Positions 14,689-22,336 of a DNA stretch of 37,713 bases are shown piece after piece. The DNA lies in NCBI RefSeq assembly GCF_003846185.1, contig NZ_ML123034.1, positions 3,199,412-3,237,124 of the forward strand. Reading direction: 5' to 3'. The stretch comes from Streptomyces sp. ADI96-02 (lineage in GTDB: Bacteria; Actinomycetota; Actinomycetes; Streptomycetales; Streptomycetaceae). The position numbers were made by a program, and so were the translations under genes. How positions within the stretch are numbered: the first letter of the stretch is position 1; every line of letters starts with the position of its first letter. The notes beneath the pieces were generated by a model, which had not been told where the DNA came from, did not search any database, and was given only the letters and a program-made list of their open reading frames with translations.

Positions 14689-15312
14689 TCGATCCGTCAC
14701 GGGCTGCTGGCCCTCCTGGAGCAGGGCCCGCGCTACGGCTCCCGGCTCCGCACCGAATTCGAGTCGCGCACCGGCTCCACCTGGCCCCTGAACGTCGGCC
14801 AGGTCTACACGACGCTCAGCCGCCTGGAACGCGACGGCATGGTCGTCCAGGACGGAGCGGACGAGGCCGGGCACGACCTCTACGAGATCACCGACGCGGG
14901 CCGCGACGAACTGCGCAGCTGGTTCGAGACCCCCGTGGACCGCGCCAGCCCACCCCGCGACGAGCTGGCCATCAAGCTGGCCATGGCCGTCGGCGCCCCG
15001 GGCGTCGACATCCGCGACGTCATCCAGGCCCAGCGCCACCACACCCTCCAGGCGATGCAGGACTACACGCGGCTCAAGGCCCAGGCCCTCGCGGACGTGC
15101 CGTCCAACCGGGACGAGGTCGCCTGGCTCCTCGTGGTGGAGCAGATGATCTTCCAGGCGGAGGCCGAGGCCCGCTGGCTCGACCACTGCGAGGCCCGGCT
15201 GGTGCGACTCGCCAAGGCCGCCGCCACCGAACCGGTGGCGGGACCCGGCCCGGCGGCCACCCGCGGCGCGGCCCGGTCGGCGGCCGGCCGCGCCCGGGCC
15301 GCCCGCCCCTGA
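14686..15312 (+). CDS. PadR-family transcriptional regulator
   Basis: A 208-residue regulator. The N-terminal winged helix-turn-helix is typical: HGLLALLEQGPRYGSRLRTE, then PLNVGQVYTTLSRLERDGMV and the wing with YEITDAGRDELRSWF. It continues as the helical dimerisation domain of the Vir/PadR_C type (EVAWLLVVEQMIFQAEAEARWLDHCEARL), with an Ala/Arg-rich tail. PadR proteins next to ABC exporters usually repress them until a substrate binds, and a MacB/FtsX-type ABC system follows. Start ATG 14686 lies at the end of a tandem operator-like repeat and the mRNA is probably leaderless. A longer frame from 14650 has no support. Confidence 0.92.
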   Translation: MSIRHGLLALLEQGPRYGSRLRTEFESRTGSTWPLNVGQVYTTLSRLERDGMVVQDGADEAGHDLYEITDAGRDELRSWFETPVDRASPPRDELAIKLAMAVGAPGVDIRDVIQAQRHHTLQAMQDYTRLKAQALADVPSNRDEVAWLLVVEQMIFQAEAEARWLDHCEARLVRLAKAAATEPVAGPGPAATRGAARSAAGRARAARP

Positions 15313-15364
15313 CCGGCGGCCGAGCCCGCCCACCCGTACATCCGCGCAACACCCGCCACGCCTC

Positions 15365-15400
15365 AGCACCAGCACCAGCACCAGCACCAGCACCAGCACC
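15365..15400 (+). repeat. Hexanucleotide repeat (AGCACC)6 with flanking direct repeats
   Basis: Six uninterrupted AGCACC copies lie in the 129-base gap between padR and the ABC ATPase gene. They are flanked by the direct repeat CACCCGTACATC at about 15331 and 15400, each followed by CCGCGC after zero or three extra bases. Length changes here would alter the spacing between the two genes. Confidence 0.85.
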
Positions 15401-15441
15401 ACCCGTACATCATCCGCGCGTCCCCAGGGGGAACCACCGCC

Positions 15442-16224
15442 ATGCCGTCCGACCCCAACCCGCCCACGCCCCGAGCCTCCGGTAGGCCCGGTTCGCCCGC
15501 CGGCGACCCCGTACTCGAACTGCGGGCGCTGACCCGCACCCACGGCTCCGGCATCGCGGAGGTACACGCCCTGCGCGGCATCGATTTCGCCGTGTATCCC
15601 GGCGAACTCGTCGCCGTGATGGGGCCGTCCGGCTCCGGCAAGTCCACCCTGCTGACACTGGCCGGCGGCCTCGACACCGCCACGAGCGGCCAGGTGATCA
15701 TCGAAGGCCAGGACATCACCTCCCTCGGCCACAAGGGCATGGCGGCCCTGCGCCGCCGCAGCGTCGGCTACGTCTTCCAGGACTACAACCTCATCCCCGC
15801 CCTGACCGCCGCCGAGAACATCGCGCTGCCCCGCGAACTCGACGGCGTCTCCGTGCGCAAGGCCCGCAAGGAGGCCCTGGCGGCCCTCGCCGAACTGAAA
15901 CTCTCCGAGGTGGCCGACCGCTTCCCCGACGAGATGTCCGGCGGCCAGCAGCAGCGCGTCGCCATCGCCCGCGCCCTCGTGGGCGACCGCCGCCTCGTCC
16001 TCGCCGACGAACCGACCGGCGCGCTCGACTCCGAGACCGGCGAGGCCGTCCTCGCCCTGCTGCGCACCCGCTGCGACGAGGGCGCGGCCGGCGTCATGGT
16101 GACGCACGAACCCCGGTACGCGGCCTGGGCGGACCGGGTCGTCTTCCTCCGCGACGGTTCGGTCGTCGACCAGACGGCCACCAGCGGAGCCGACTCCCTC
16201 CTCGCCGCCGAGGCCGCCAGGTGA
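15442..16224 (+). CDS. ABC transporter ATP-binding protein (MacB/LolD type)
   Basis: A 260-residue ATPase subunit. The motifs are in order: Walker A GPSGSGKST (61-69), Q-loop VFQD (111-114), signature MSGGQQQRV (165-173), Walker B LVLADEP (185-191), D-loop ALDS and the switch histidine H222 in MVTHEP. The order and the Q-loop context DYNLIPALTAAEN are those of MacB/LolD/FtsE-like ATPases, which drive mechanotransmission rather than classic substrate channels. An extension of about 22 residues rich in Pro precedes the domain. The start ATG 15442 follows GGGGG. Its stop overlaps the permease GTG by four bases (GTGA). Confidence 0.95.
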   Translation: MPSDPNPPTPRASGRPGSPAGDPVLELRALTRTHGSGIAEVHALRGIDFAVYPGELVAVMGPSGSGKSTLLTLAGGLDTATSGQVIIEGQDITSLGHKGMAALRRRSVGYVFQDYNLIPALTAAENIALPRELDGVSVRKARKEALAALAELKLSEVADRFPDEMSGGQQQRVAIARALVGDRRLVLADEPTGALDSETGEAVLALLRTRCDEGAAGVMVTHEPRYAAWADRVVFLRDGSVVDQTATSGADSLLAAEAAR

Positions 16225-19076
16225 GCCCGCTTCCCGGATGGCGCGCCGCCCTCCGCATCGCCCGGCGCGACGCCCTGCGGGCCAAGGGCCGCAGTGCCCT
16301 GGTCGTGGCGATGATCGCCCTGCCCGTCGTCGGTGTGACCGCCCTCGACCTGACCGCCCGCAGCACCGAGACCACCCCGGCGAGGGTGCTGACAGAGACG
16401 CTGGGCTCGGCCGACGCCCGGTTCACCGACGCGGGGCTGGGGCCGGTCCGCATCCATCAGATGCCCGATGCCTTCAACTGGACCACGCCCGGCGACCCTC
16501 CCGAACAGCGCCCCGGGGAAGAACCGGAGCCGGTGGACGTACCGGCGACGTTCCCCGACGGCTCGCGGTTCCTGACCGAGCAGTCCGTGCCCGCGTCCGT
16601 GACGACCCGCCACGGCATCGCCGACACCGAGATCACCGAACTGCGCGTCGCCGATCCGATGATGCGCGGCAGGGTCGAGCTGACCGACGGCGCCTACCCG
16701 CGGGCCAGGAACGAGGTCGCCGCGACCACGGCCTTCGCCGAGGCGTCCGGACTGTCCGTCGGCGACCGGGTCACCGTGCGCGGACCGCAGCTGTCCTACA
16801 CGCTCACCGGTGTGGTGGAAGTGCCCGCCGATCTGAACGCGAAATCCTTGTTCGCCGTGGACGGCGCGGTCATCGCGCCGTGGCAGCAGGCCGCGGACCG
16901 CGACAAGAAGATCCTGCCGCCCCAGGCGGGCGAGATGACGTGGCTGGTCAACGGGCCGTCCAAAGCGGGCGTGACCTGGCGGGACGTCCTTGCCGCCAAC
17001 AAGACGGGCGTTCTGGTGACGTCCCGCCAGGTCGTCCTGGACCCGCCGCCCGCATCCGAGATCCCCCTGGCCGAGAAGATGGACCTGGGGTCGACCTCGG
17101 ATCCGAAGATGACCGCCGCGGCGCTGACCGTGGTCGTTATGGCCGTCCTGGAGATCGTGCTGCTCGCCGGACCCGCGTTCGCCGTGGGCGCCCGCCGTTC
17201 GCGCAGGCAACTGGGCCTGGTCGGTTCGTGCGGAGGCAGCCGCGGCCAGGTCGGGGCCGTCGTGCTCGCGGGCGGTGCGGTGCTCGGCGCGGTCGGTGCG
17301 GCGATCGGCGTGGCGGCCGGATTCGGCCTCACCGCACTGTTCCGGCCGATGATCGAGGAGTTCGCCGGAAGGCGCTTCGGCGAACTCAGCATCCAGCCCT
17401 TGGAGATCACCGCCATCGCCGTGCTCGGCCTGGTGACCGGTGTCCTCGCCGCCCTCGCCCCGGCGATCGTGGCGGCCCGCCAGTCCGTCCTGGAGTCCCT
17501 CACCGGACGGCGCGGCACCCGGCGCGGCTCCCGCGTCCTGCCCGTCGTCGGCGTGATCGCGTTGGCGGCCGGCGTCGCCGTCGCGGTCTACGGGGGCATC
17601 AGCGGCAGCACCAACCTGGTGGCCGGGGGATCCGTCCTCGCCGAACTGGGCGTTCTCGGCTGCGTTCCGGTGATCGTCGGCTTCCTCGGCCGACTCGGCA
17701 GCCGGCTGCCGATGACGCCGCGGTTCGCTCTGCGTGACGCCGCCCGCAACCGGGGCCGTACCGCTCCGGCCGTCGCCGCCGTGATGGCGGCCGTCGCCGG
17801 AAGCGTCGCCATCGCCACGTACACCAGCAGCAGTTCGGCGGAGCAGCAGGCCGACTACGTGCCCAACCTCACTGCGGGCACTGCGGCGCTGACGGTCTCC
17901 CAGACTGCGGAGACCGCCGAACTGCCGCGCGTTCGGGCCGCCGTCGATCAGAACCTCCCGGTCAGCGGTGGGCGCGTCGACTTCGAGAAGGTCTGGGCCG
18001 GCAGCAACTGCTCCGTGTACTACGAGGAGGCGAACGGCTGCGGAACCGTCGAGCTCGTCAAACCCACCGGCAAAGGCCACACCTGCCCGCTCCAGGGCAA
18101 GGGCGCCAAGGAACTCGCCCTGAGGATCTCGTCCGACGAGCACAAGCGGCTGATGAACTCGCCCGCATGCCTGGACGAGCTGTACACCTCCGCCTTGTTC
18201 GGCAACGACGACGACATCGTCGTCGGGGGCGCCGACCTGCTCGCCTCGTACGTAGAACTCGACGATCCGGCGGCGGCGAAAGCCCTGGCGGAGGGCACCC
18301 CGGTGCTGCTGAATCCGGCGTACGCGAAGAACGGCGAGGTCACCCTCAAGGCCGACCACATCTACAACGCGCGTGACAAGAAGAACCGCGCCCAGTACCC
18401 CGGCAAGGCCCGCACCACCACGGACCGGCTGAAGGTGTATGTCGCACCGGCCCGCTTCGCCGCGACGCCCGGCATCCGGATGATCCTGCCGAAGCAGACC
18501 GCCGCCCGGCTCGGCCTCCACACCGAGGACCACGGCAGCGTGTACAGGCTCGAACGCAACCCGACGGACGCCGAGAACCAGGCGATGGCAGCGGCGATCA
18601 CCCAGACCGGAGACGGCGCCTACGTCACGACCCCGATGGAGCCGACCAGCTCCGACGACGCCACGATCCTGCTGATCCTCGCCCTCTTCGCCGGAGTGGT
18701 GACGCTGGGCGCCGCCGCCATCACGACCGGGTTGTCCAAGGCCGACGCGGAGGCCGACCTCATCACACTGAGCGCGGTCGGCGCGCCCCCGGGCGTACGG
18801 CGGTCGCTGTCCGGCTTCCAGTGCCTGGTGGTCGCGTTGACGGGGGTGCTGCTCGGGACGCTGGCGGGGATCGTGCCGGCGGTCGCACTGCGGCTGACCG
18901 ACCTGGGCGCGGCGATGGAGGTCATGCGCCGGGACCCGTTGGTCTCGGCGTACACGCCGATCGTGATGCCGTGGGGGACGATCGGGCTGCTGACCCTGGC
19001 CGTGCCGGTGCTGGCCGGGCTGCTGGCCGCCGGCCTCACCAGCTCGCGGCTGACGCTGACCCGGCGCGCGGGCTGA
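16221..19076 (+). CDS. ABC transporter permease, FtsX/MacB type
   Basis: A 951-residue membrane protein. An N-terminal helix (ALVVAMIALPVVGVTALDL) precedes a first extracytoplasmic domain (about 45-290). A group of hydrophobic segments follows at about 295-500 (including VVVMAVLEIVLLAGPAFAVG and a GAVGAAIGVAAGFGL stretch), then a second external domain (about 540-800). Three C-terminal helices form the FtsX fold: LLILALFAGVVTLGAAAITT, FQCLVVALTGVLLGTLAGIV and TIGLLTLAVPVLAGLLAAGL. Two FtsX units in one chain are usual for actinobacterial exporters of this type. Partner: the ATPase just upstream, with overlapping codons. Likely controlled by the PadR product. Substrate unknown; an antimicrobial, lipid or lipoprotein is possible. 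Confidence 0.93.
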   Translation: MSPLPGWRAALRIARRDALRAKGRSALVVAMIALPVVGVTALDLTARSTETTPARVLTETLGSADARFTDAGLGPVRIHQMPDAFNWTTPGDPPEQRPGEEPEPVDVPATFPDGSRFLTEQSVPASVTTRHGIADTEITELRVADPMMRGRVELTDGAYPRARNEVAATTAFAEASGLSVGDRVTVRGPQLSYTLTGVVEVPADLNAKSLFAVDGAVIAPWQQAADRDKKILPPQAGEMTWLVNGPSKAGVTWRDVLAANKTGVLVTSRQVVLDPPPASEIPLAEKMDLGSTSDPKMTAAALTVVVMAVLEIVLLAGPAFAVGARRSRRQLGLVGSCGGSRGQVGAVVLAGGAVLGAVGAAIGVAAGFGLTALFRPMIEEFAGRRFGELSIQPLEITAIAVLGLVTGVLAALAPAIVAARQSVLESLTGRRGTRRGSRVLPVVGVIALAAGVAVAVYGGISGSTNLVAGGSVLAELGVLGCVPVIVGFLGRLGSRLPMTPRFALRDAARNRGRTAPAVAAVMAAVAGSVAIATYTSSSSAEQQADYVPNLTAGTAALTVSQTAETAELPRVRAAVDQNLPVSGGRVDFEKVWAGSNCSVYYEEANGCGTVELVKPTGKGHTCPLQGKGAKELALRISSDEHKRLMNSPACLDELYTSALFGNDDDIVVGGADLLASYVELDDPAAAKALAEGTPVLLNPAYAKNGEVTLKADHIYNARDKKNRAQYPGKARTTTDRLKVYVAPARFAATPGIRMILPKQTAARLGLHTEDHGSVYRLERNPTDAENQAMAAAITQTGDGAYVTTPMEPTSSDDATILLILALFAGVVTLGAAAITTGLSKADAEADLITLSAVGAPPGVRRSLSGFQCLVVALTGVLLGTLAGIVPAVALRLTDLGAAMEVMRRDPLVSAYTPIVMPWGTIGLLTLAVPVLAGLLAAGLTSSRLTLTRRAG

Positions 19077-19143
19077 TCCCGCGCGGACTCGGCCGCGCGG
19101 ACTCGGCCTCCGGAAGCCCATTCCCTTGTCCTGCGGCGATTCC

Positions 19144-19185
19144 GGTGCCCCCGGAGACGGTGGATCATCCGTTTCCGGGGGCACC
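19144..19185. terminator. Hairpin between the ABC permease gene and bpa
   Basis: GGTGCCCCCGGA (19144-19155) pairs perfectly with TCCGGGGGCACC (19174-19185); the 18-base interior can pair further (ACGG with CCGT). Probably the terminator of the padR-ABC operon. It ends 37 bases before the bpa start, so it might instead lie in the bpa leader. A 14-bp tandem duplication (GCGCGGACTCGGCC, 19081-19108) precedes it. Confidence 0.75.
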
Positions 19186-19222
19186 AACGTGGTGTACGGC
19201 ACGTGTGCGAGACAATGGCAGC

Positions 19223-19771
19223 ATGGAGATGCCGAGGAATGACCGGTCGCAGGAGCACCCGCAGGTCCTTGTCGTGGGCCAGGACGGAATGGCTATCGGC
19301 GGCGGTGCCAGTGACGACGAGTCGCGCGAGGTCCCGGTGACGGAGATGGTCGAACAGCCCGCGAAGGTCATGCGCATCGGCAGCATGATCAAGCAGCTCC
19401 TGGAGGAGGTCAGGGCGGCTCCTCTCGACGAGGCGAGCCGGGTCAGGCTCAAGGAGATCCACGCCAGTTCCGTGAAGGAGCTGGAGGACGGCCTGGCGCC
19501 GGAGCTGGTCGAGGAGCTGGAGCGGCTCTCGCTGCCGTTCACCGAGGAGTCGGTGCCCTCCGAGGCCGAGCTGCGTATCGCGCAGGCCCAGTTGGTCGGC
19601 TGGCTGGAGGGGTTGTTCCACGGCATCCAGACCGCGCTCTTCGCCCAGCAGATGGCGGCCCGCGCCCAGCTGGAGCAGATGCGCCGGGCGCTGCCGCCCG
19701 GTGTGGGCCACGAGGACGAGGAGGGCGGCGCCGATCCGCACGGCCCGATCCGCTCGGGGCCGTACCTGTAA
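19223..19771 (+). CDS. bpa: Bacterial proteasome activator Bpa
   Basis: A 182-residue homologue of the ATP-independent ring-shaped activator of the actinobacterial 20S proteasome (mycobacterial Bpa/PafE family). The conserved helical core is visible: EQPAKVMRIGSMIKQLLEEV, LKEIHASSVKELEDGLAPEL, then PSEAELRIAQAQLVGWLEGL and HGIQTALFAQQMAARAQLEQ. The C-terminus ends in GPYL, matching the Gly-x-Tyr-Leu tail that docks into the proteasome alpha ring. The N-terminal 40 residues are acidic and probably disordered. Start ATG 19223 (MEMPRND) follows the family, though its Shine-Dalgarno is weak. It is monocistronic between two hairpins. The proteasome genes themselves are not in the window. Confidence 0.93.
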   Translation: MEMPRNDRSQEHPQVLVVGQDGMAIGGGASDDESREVPVTEMVEQPAKVMRIGSMIKQLLEEVRAAPLDEASRVRLKEIHASSVKELEDGLAPELVEELERLSLPFTEESVPSEAELRIAQAQLVGWLEGLFHGIQTALFAQQMAARAQLEQMRRALPPGVGHEDEEGGADPHGPIRSGPYL

Positions 19772-19835
19772 CGGGCCCCGTCAACGGGACCCCGCCAACG
19801 GGCACCCACCACGGCGCTCGCACGAAGAATGTCCG

Positions 19836-19871
19836 AGGCCCGGCGCACACCGCGGAGTGTGCGCCGGGCCT
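19836..19871. terminator. Bidirectional hairpin terminator
   Basis: AGGCCCGGCGCACAC (19836-19850) pairs perfectly with GTGTGCGCCGGGCCT (19857-19871) around a 6-base loop. It sits between the convergent bpa and quinone oxidoreductase genes. Confidence 0.85.
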
Positions 19872-19919
19872 TCGCCGTACCGGCGGACGGACGCGCTCGC
19901 CCTCGCGTACCGGGGTACG

Positions 19920-20909
19920 TCAGGCGGCGCCCGGCGCGGCCAGCAGCACCTTGCCGACGTGCGTGCTGGATTCGAGCACCCGGTGCGCCTCGGCGGCGTC
20001 CGGCATCGACACCGTACGGTCCACGATCGGGCGGACGACCCCGCCCTCGATCAGCGGCCAGACATGCTCGCGCACGGCGGCGACGATGGCGGCCTTCTCC
20101 TGGAGCGGACGCCCCCGCAGCGAGGTGGCGGTGACGGCGGCGCGCTTGGCGAGCAGGGAGCCGAGGTTGAGTTCGCCCTTGGCGCCACCCTGGAGGCCGA
20201 TGATCGCCAGGCGGCCGTTGACGGCGAGCGCCTGCACGTTCCGGTCCAGGTACTTGGCGCCGATGAGGTCGAGGATGACGTCGGCCCCCGCCCCGGCGGT
20301 CGTCTCCCTCAGCTCCTCGACGAAGTCCTGCTCGCGGTAGTTGATGAGGATGTCCGCGCCCAGCTCGGCGCACCGGGCCAGCTTCTGCGGGCTGCCCGCG
20401 GTGACCGCGACCCGGGCGCCGACGGCCTTGGCCAGCTGGATCGCCATCGTGCCGATGCCGCTGGAGCCGCCGTGGACGAGAAGGGTCTCACCAGGACGGA
20501 GGTGCGCCACCATGAAGACGTTCGACCAGACGGTGGCGGTCACCTCGGGCAGCGCGGCGGCCACCGCCAGGTCCACGCCCCGGGGCACGGGGAGCAACTG
20601 CCCGGAGGGCACGGCGACCTTCTCCGCGTAGCCGCCGCCCGCGAGGAGGGCGCACACCTCGTCGCCGACCGCCCATCCGGTCACCCCGGGGCCGAGCGCC
20701 GCGACGCGGCCCGCGCACTCCAGACCGGGGTAGGAGGAGGAACCGGGCGGCGGGTCGTAGAAGCCCTGCCGCTGAAGCACATCGGCACGGTTCACGGCAC
20801 TGGCGACGACCTCGACGAGGACCTCGCCCTCGCCGGGTACGGGATCGGGCACTTCGGCCCACACGAGCGCCTCGGGGCCACCGGGTTCGGGGATCGTGAT
20901 CGCATGCAT
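19920..20909 (-). CDS. NAD(P)H quinone oxidoreductase, zinc-independent MDR family
   Basis: A 329-residue medium-chain dehydrogenase/reductase of the quinone oxidoreductase/PIG3 branch. It opens with MHAITIPEPGGPEALVWAEV, continues with NRADVLQRQGFYDPPPGSSS and GLECAGRV, and has the Rossmann glycine motif in VHGGSSGIGTMAIQLAKAVG. The catalytic and structural zinc cysteines of alcohol dehydrogenases are absent. Likely reaction: NADPH-dependent reduction of quinones or enones in the cytoplasm. It is a single-gene unit, convergent with bpa. Just upstream lies a G-rich minisatellite (about 20985-21200), so its promoter must lie within the first 75 bases or inside the repeat. Confidence 0.9.
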   Translation of the reverse strand: MHAITIPEPGGPEALVWAEVPDPVPGEGEVLVEVVASAVNRADVLQRQGFYDPPPGSSSYPGLECAGRVAALGPGVTGWAVGDEVCALLAGGGYAEKVAVPSGQLLPVPRGVDLAVAAALPEVTATVWSNVFMVAHLRPGETLLVHGGSSGIGTMAIQLAKAVGARVAVTAGSPQKLARCAELGADILINYREQDFVEELRETTAGAGADVILDLIGAKYLDRNVQALAVNGRLAIIGLQGGAKGELNLGSLLAKRAAVTATSLRGRPLQEKAAIVAAVREHVWPLIEGGVVRPIVDRTVSMPDAAEAHRVLESSTHVGKVLLAAPGAA

Positions 20910-20984
20910 GGCCGCGAGGCTACTCCGGGCGCTGCCGCCGCGCGCGGTCCGCCGTGGGGCCGGAACGGCGTGCCGACGCGGACG

Positions 20985-21200
20985 GGCTCAGCAGCGGTCG
21001 GGCTCAGCAGCGGTCGGCTGGGGTGCGGGTCGGCTGGGGTGCGGGTCGGCTCGGGCGCGGGCGGCTGCGGTGTGGGTCGGCGCGGGTCGGCTCAGGCTTG
21101 TGCTCGGGTCGGGCACGGGTCGGCTGCGGTGTGGGTCGGCGCGGGCGGGTCAGGCGCGGGTCGGCTCGGGCTCGGGTCAGGGCGGGCTCGGGTCGGCAGC
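20985..21200. repeat. G-rich minisatellite between quinone oxidoreductase and potassium channel genes
   Basis: Nearly the whole gap 20910-21207 is built from GGGTCGGC-type units. Tandem copies of GTCGGCTGGGGTGCGG occur at 21013 onward, and a 25-bp segment is repeated exactly at 21062-21086 and 21121-21145 (it begins CGGCTGCGGTGTGGGTCGG). A CTCAGCAGCGGTCGG unit is duplicated at the left end. I see no gene. Confidence 0.75.
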
Positions 21201-21207
21201 GATCCGC

Positions 21208-22329
21208 TCAGGTGCGGTTGTGCGGAGGCATCGGGTTGTGGGGGCCGGAGCTGTTGTGGGCGGCGGAGCCGTGGGGCTGACCGGCGCGCACGATGGTGAT
21301 GACCCGGTCCGTCAGCTGCAACGGGCTGGCCGCCGGATCGTCGTAGCCGAGCAGCCGGTGTCCGCGCAACACGCTGACCACCAGGTCCTCGGTCTCCCGC
21401 ACGCTCTTGCCCACCTCGGCCTTTATGACCGGCCGTTCGACGAGATCGAGGCCGCTGCCCTGCTGGATCAGGTCCTCCATCACGGTGCCCGCGCTCGGGC
21501 TCAGGACGGAGAGGCCGAGCAGTCGGCCCGCGGCACTGGCGCTGGTGATCACCGCGTCGGCGCCGGACTGGCGCAGGAGAGGCGCGTTCTCCTCCTCGCG
21601 GACCGCCGCCACGATCTTGGCGCTGCGGTTCAGCTGCCGCGCGGTCAGGGCCACCAGTACGGCGGTGTCGTCGCGCTGCGTGGCGATGATGATCTGACGC
21701 GCCTTCTGGAGCTCGGCGCGGAGCAGGACGTCGCTCCGTGTGGCATCGCCCAGCACTCCGGTGAAGCCCTCGGCGTTGGCCGCCTCGATCACCTTGGTGG
21801 CCGGATCGACGATGACGATCTGCTCGTTGCGGAGGCCGGTGGCGCAGAGGGTCTGGATCGCCGAGCGGCCCTTCGTTCCGAAGCCGACGACGACGGTGTG
21901 GTCACGCAAGTTGGATCTCCAACGCTTCAGCCGGAAGTCCTCCCGGGTGCGTTCCGTGAGGACTTCGAGAGTGGTGCCGACCAGGATGATCAGGAAGAGC
22001 ACGCGCAGCGGTGTCACGAGCACCACGTTGATCAGCCGCGCACCGTCGCTGTACGGGGTGATGTCGCCGTACCCGGTGGTCGAGAGCGTGACCGTCGCGT
22101 AGTAGACCGCGTCCAGCAGGTCGACCTTGCCGTCGGCGTTGTCGTTGTAGCCGCCGCGGTCGAGCCAGACGATCATCACCGTCGTGGCCAGCACGAGCAG
22201 CGCCATCAGCAGCCGTTTGCCGACCTGCCGCGCCGGGCCGTCGACGACACGGCGCGGCAGCATCACACGCGTCGGTACGACATGCTCGTCGGCGCGCCTG
22301 GCCATCGCATCGTGGCCGGGAAGTTTCAC
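21208..22329 (-). CDS. Two-helix potassium channel with TrkA-N (RCK) domain
   Basis: A 373-residue protein like MthK/Kch. The first membrane helix is LLMALLVLATTVMIVWL (about 40-56), the pore loop has the selectivity filter TTGYGD (84-89), and the second helix is INVVLVTPLRVLFLIILVG (about 98-118). A cytosolic RCK domain binds a nucleotide or Ca2+ ligand (HTVVVGFGTKGRSAIQTL, then IVIVDP and GDATRSDVL), with a C-terminal TrkA-C-like part. Start GTG 22329 shares four bases (GTGA) with the moeA stop and lies within a perfect parS palindrome; GGAAGG is the ribosome site. It is co-transcribed behind moeA. The His/Pro/Asn-rich tail ends against a minisatellite. Confidence 0.92.
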   Translation of the reverse strand: MKLPGHDAMARRADEHVVPTRVMLPRRVVDGPARQVGKRLLMALLVLATTVMIVWLDRGGYNDNADGKVDLLDAVYYATVTLSTTGYGDITPYSDGARLINVVLVTPLRVLFLIILVGTTLEVLTERTREDFRLKRWRSNLRDHTVVVGFGTKGRSAIQTLCATGLRNEQIVIVDPATKVIEAANAEGFTGVLGDATRSDVLLRAELQKARQIIIATQRDDTAVLVALTARQLNRSAKIVAAVREEENAPLLRQSGADAVITSASAAGRLLGLSVLSPSAGTVMEDLIQQGSGLDLVERPVIKAEVGKSVRETEDLVVSVLRGHRLLGYDDPAASPLQLTDRVITIVRAGQPHGSAAHNSSGPHNPMPPHNRT

Positions 22330-22336
22330 GTGAAAC
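22323..22336. other. parS centromere-like site for ParB
   Basis: GTTTCACGTGAAAC is a perfect 14-bp palindrome identical to the parS consensus known from Streptomyces and Bacillus, to which ParB binds to form the segregation complex near oriC. It spans the moeA stop codon and the GTG start of the potassium channel gene, so it is fully coding on the minus strand. This implies an oriC-proximal location for the window. Confidence 0.9.

Noticed and set aside
15361..15400. Hexamer tract considered as a CRISPR-like or coding repeat
   Set aside because: Units are contiguous without spacers and lie between two genes with no start codon or frame; simple slippage repeat.
15783..19202. Minus-strand frame of over 1100 codons opposite the ABC permease
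   Set aside because: No domain, Arg/His/Gln/Gly bias typical of antisense GC-rich frames; the permease has clear FtsX segments and overlaps its ATPase.
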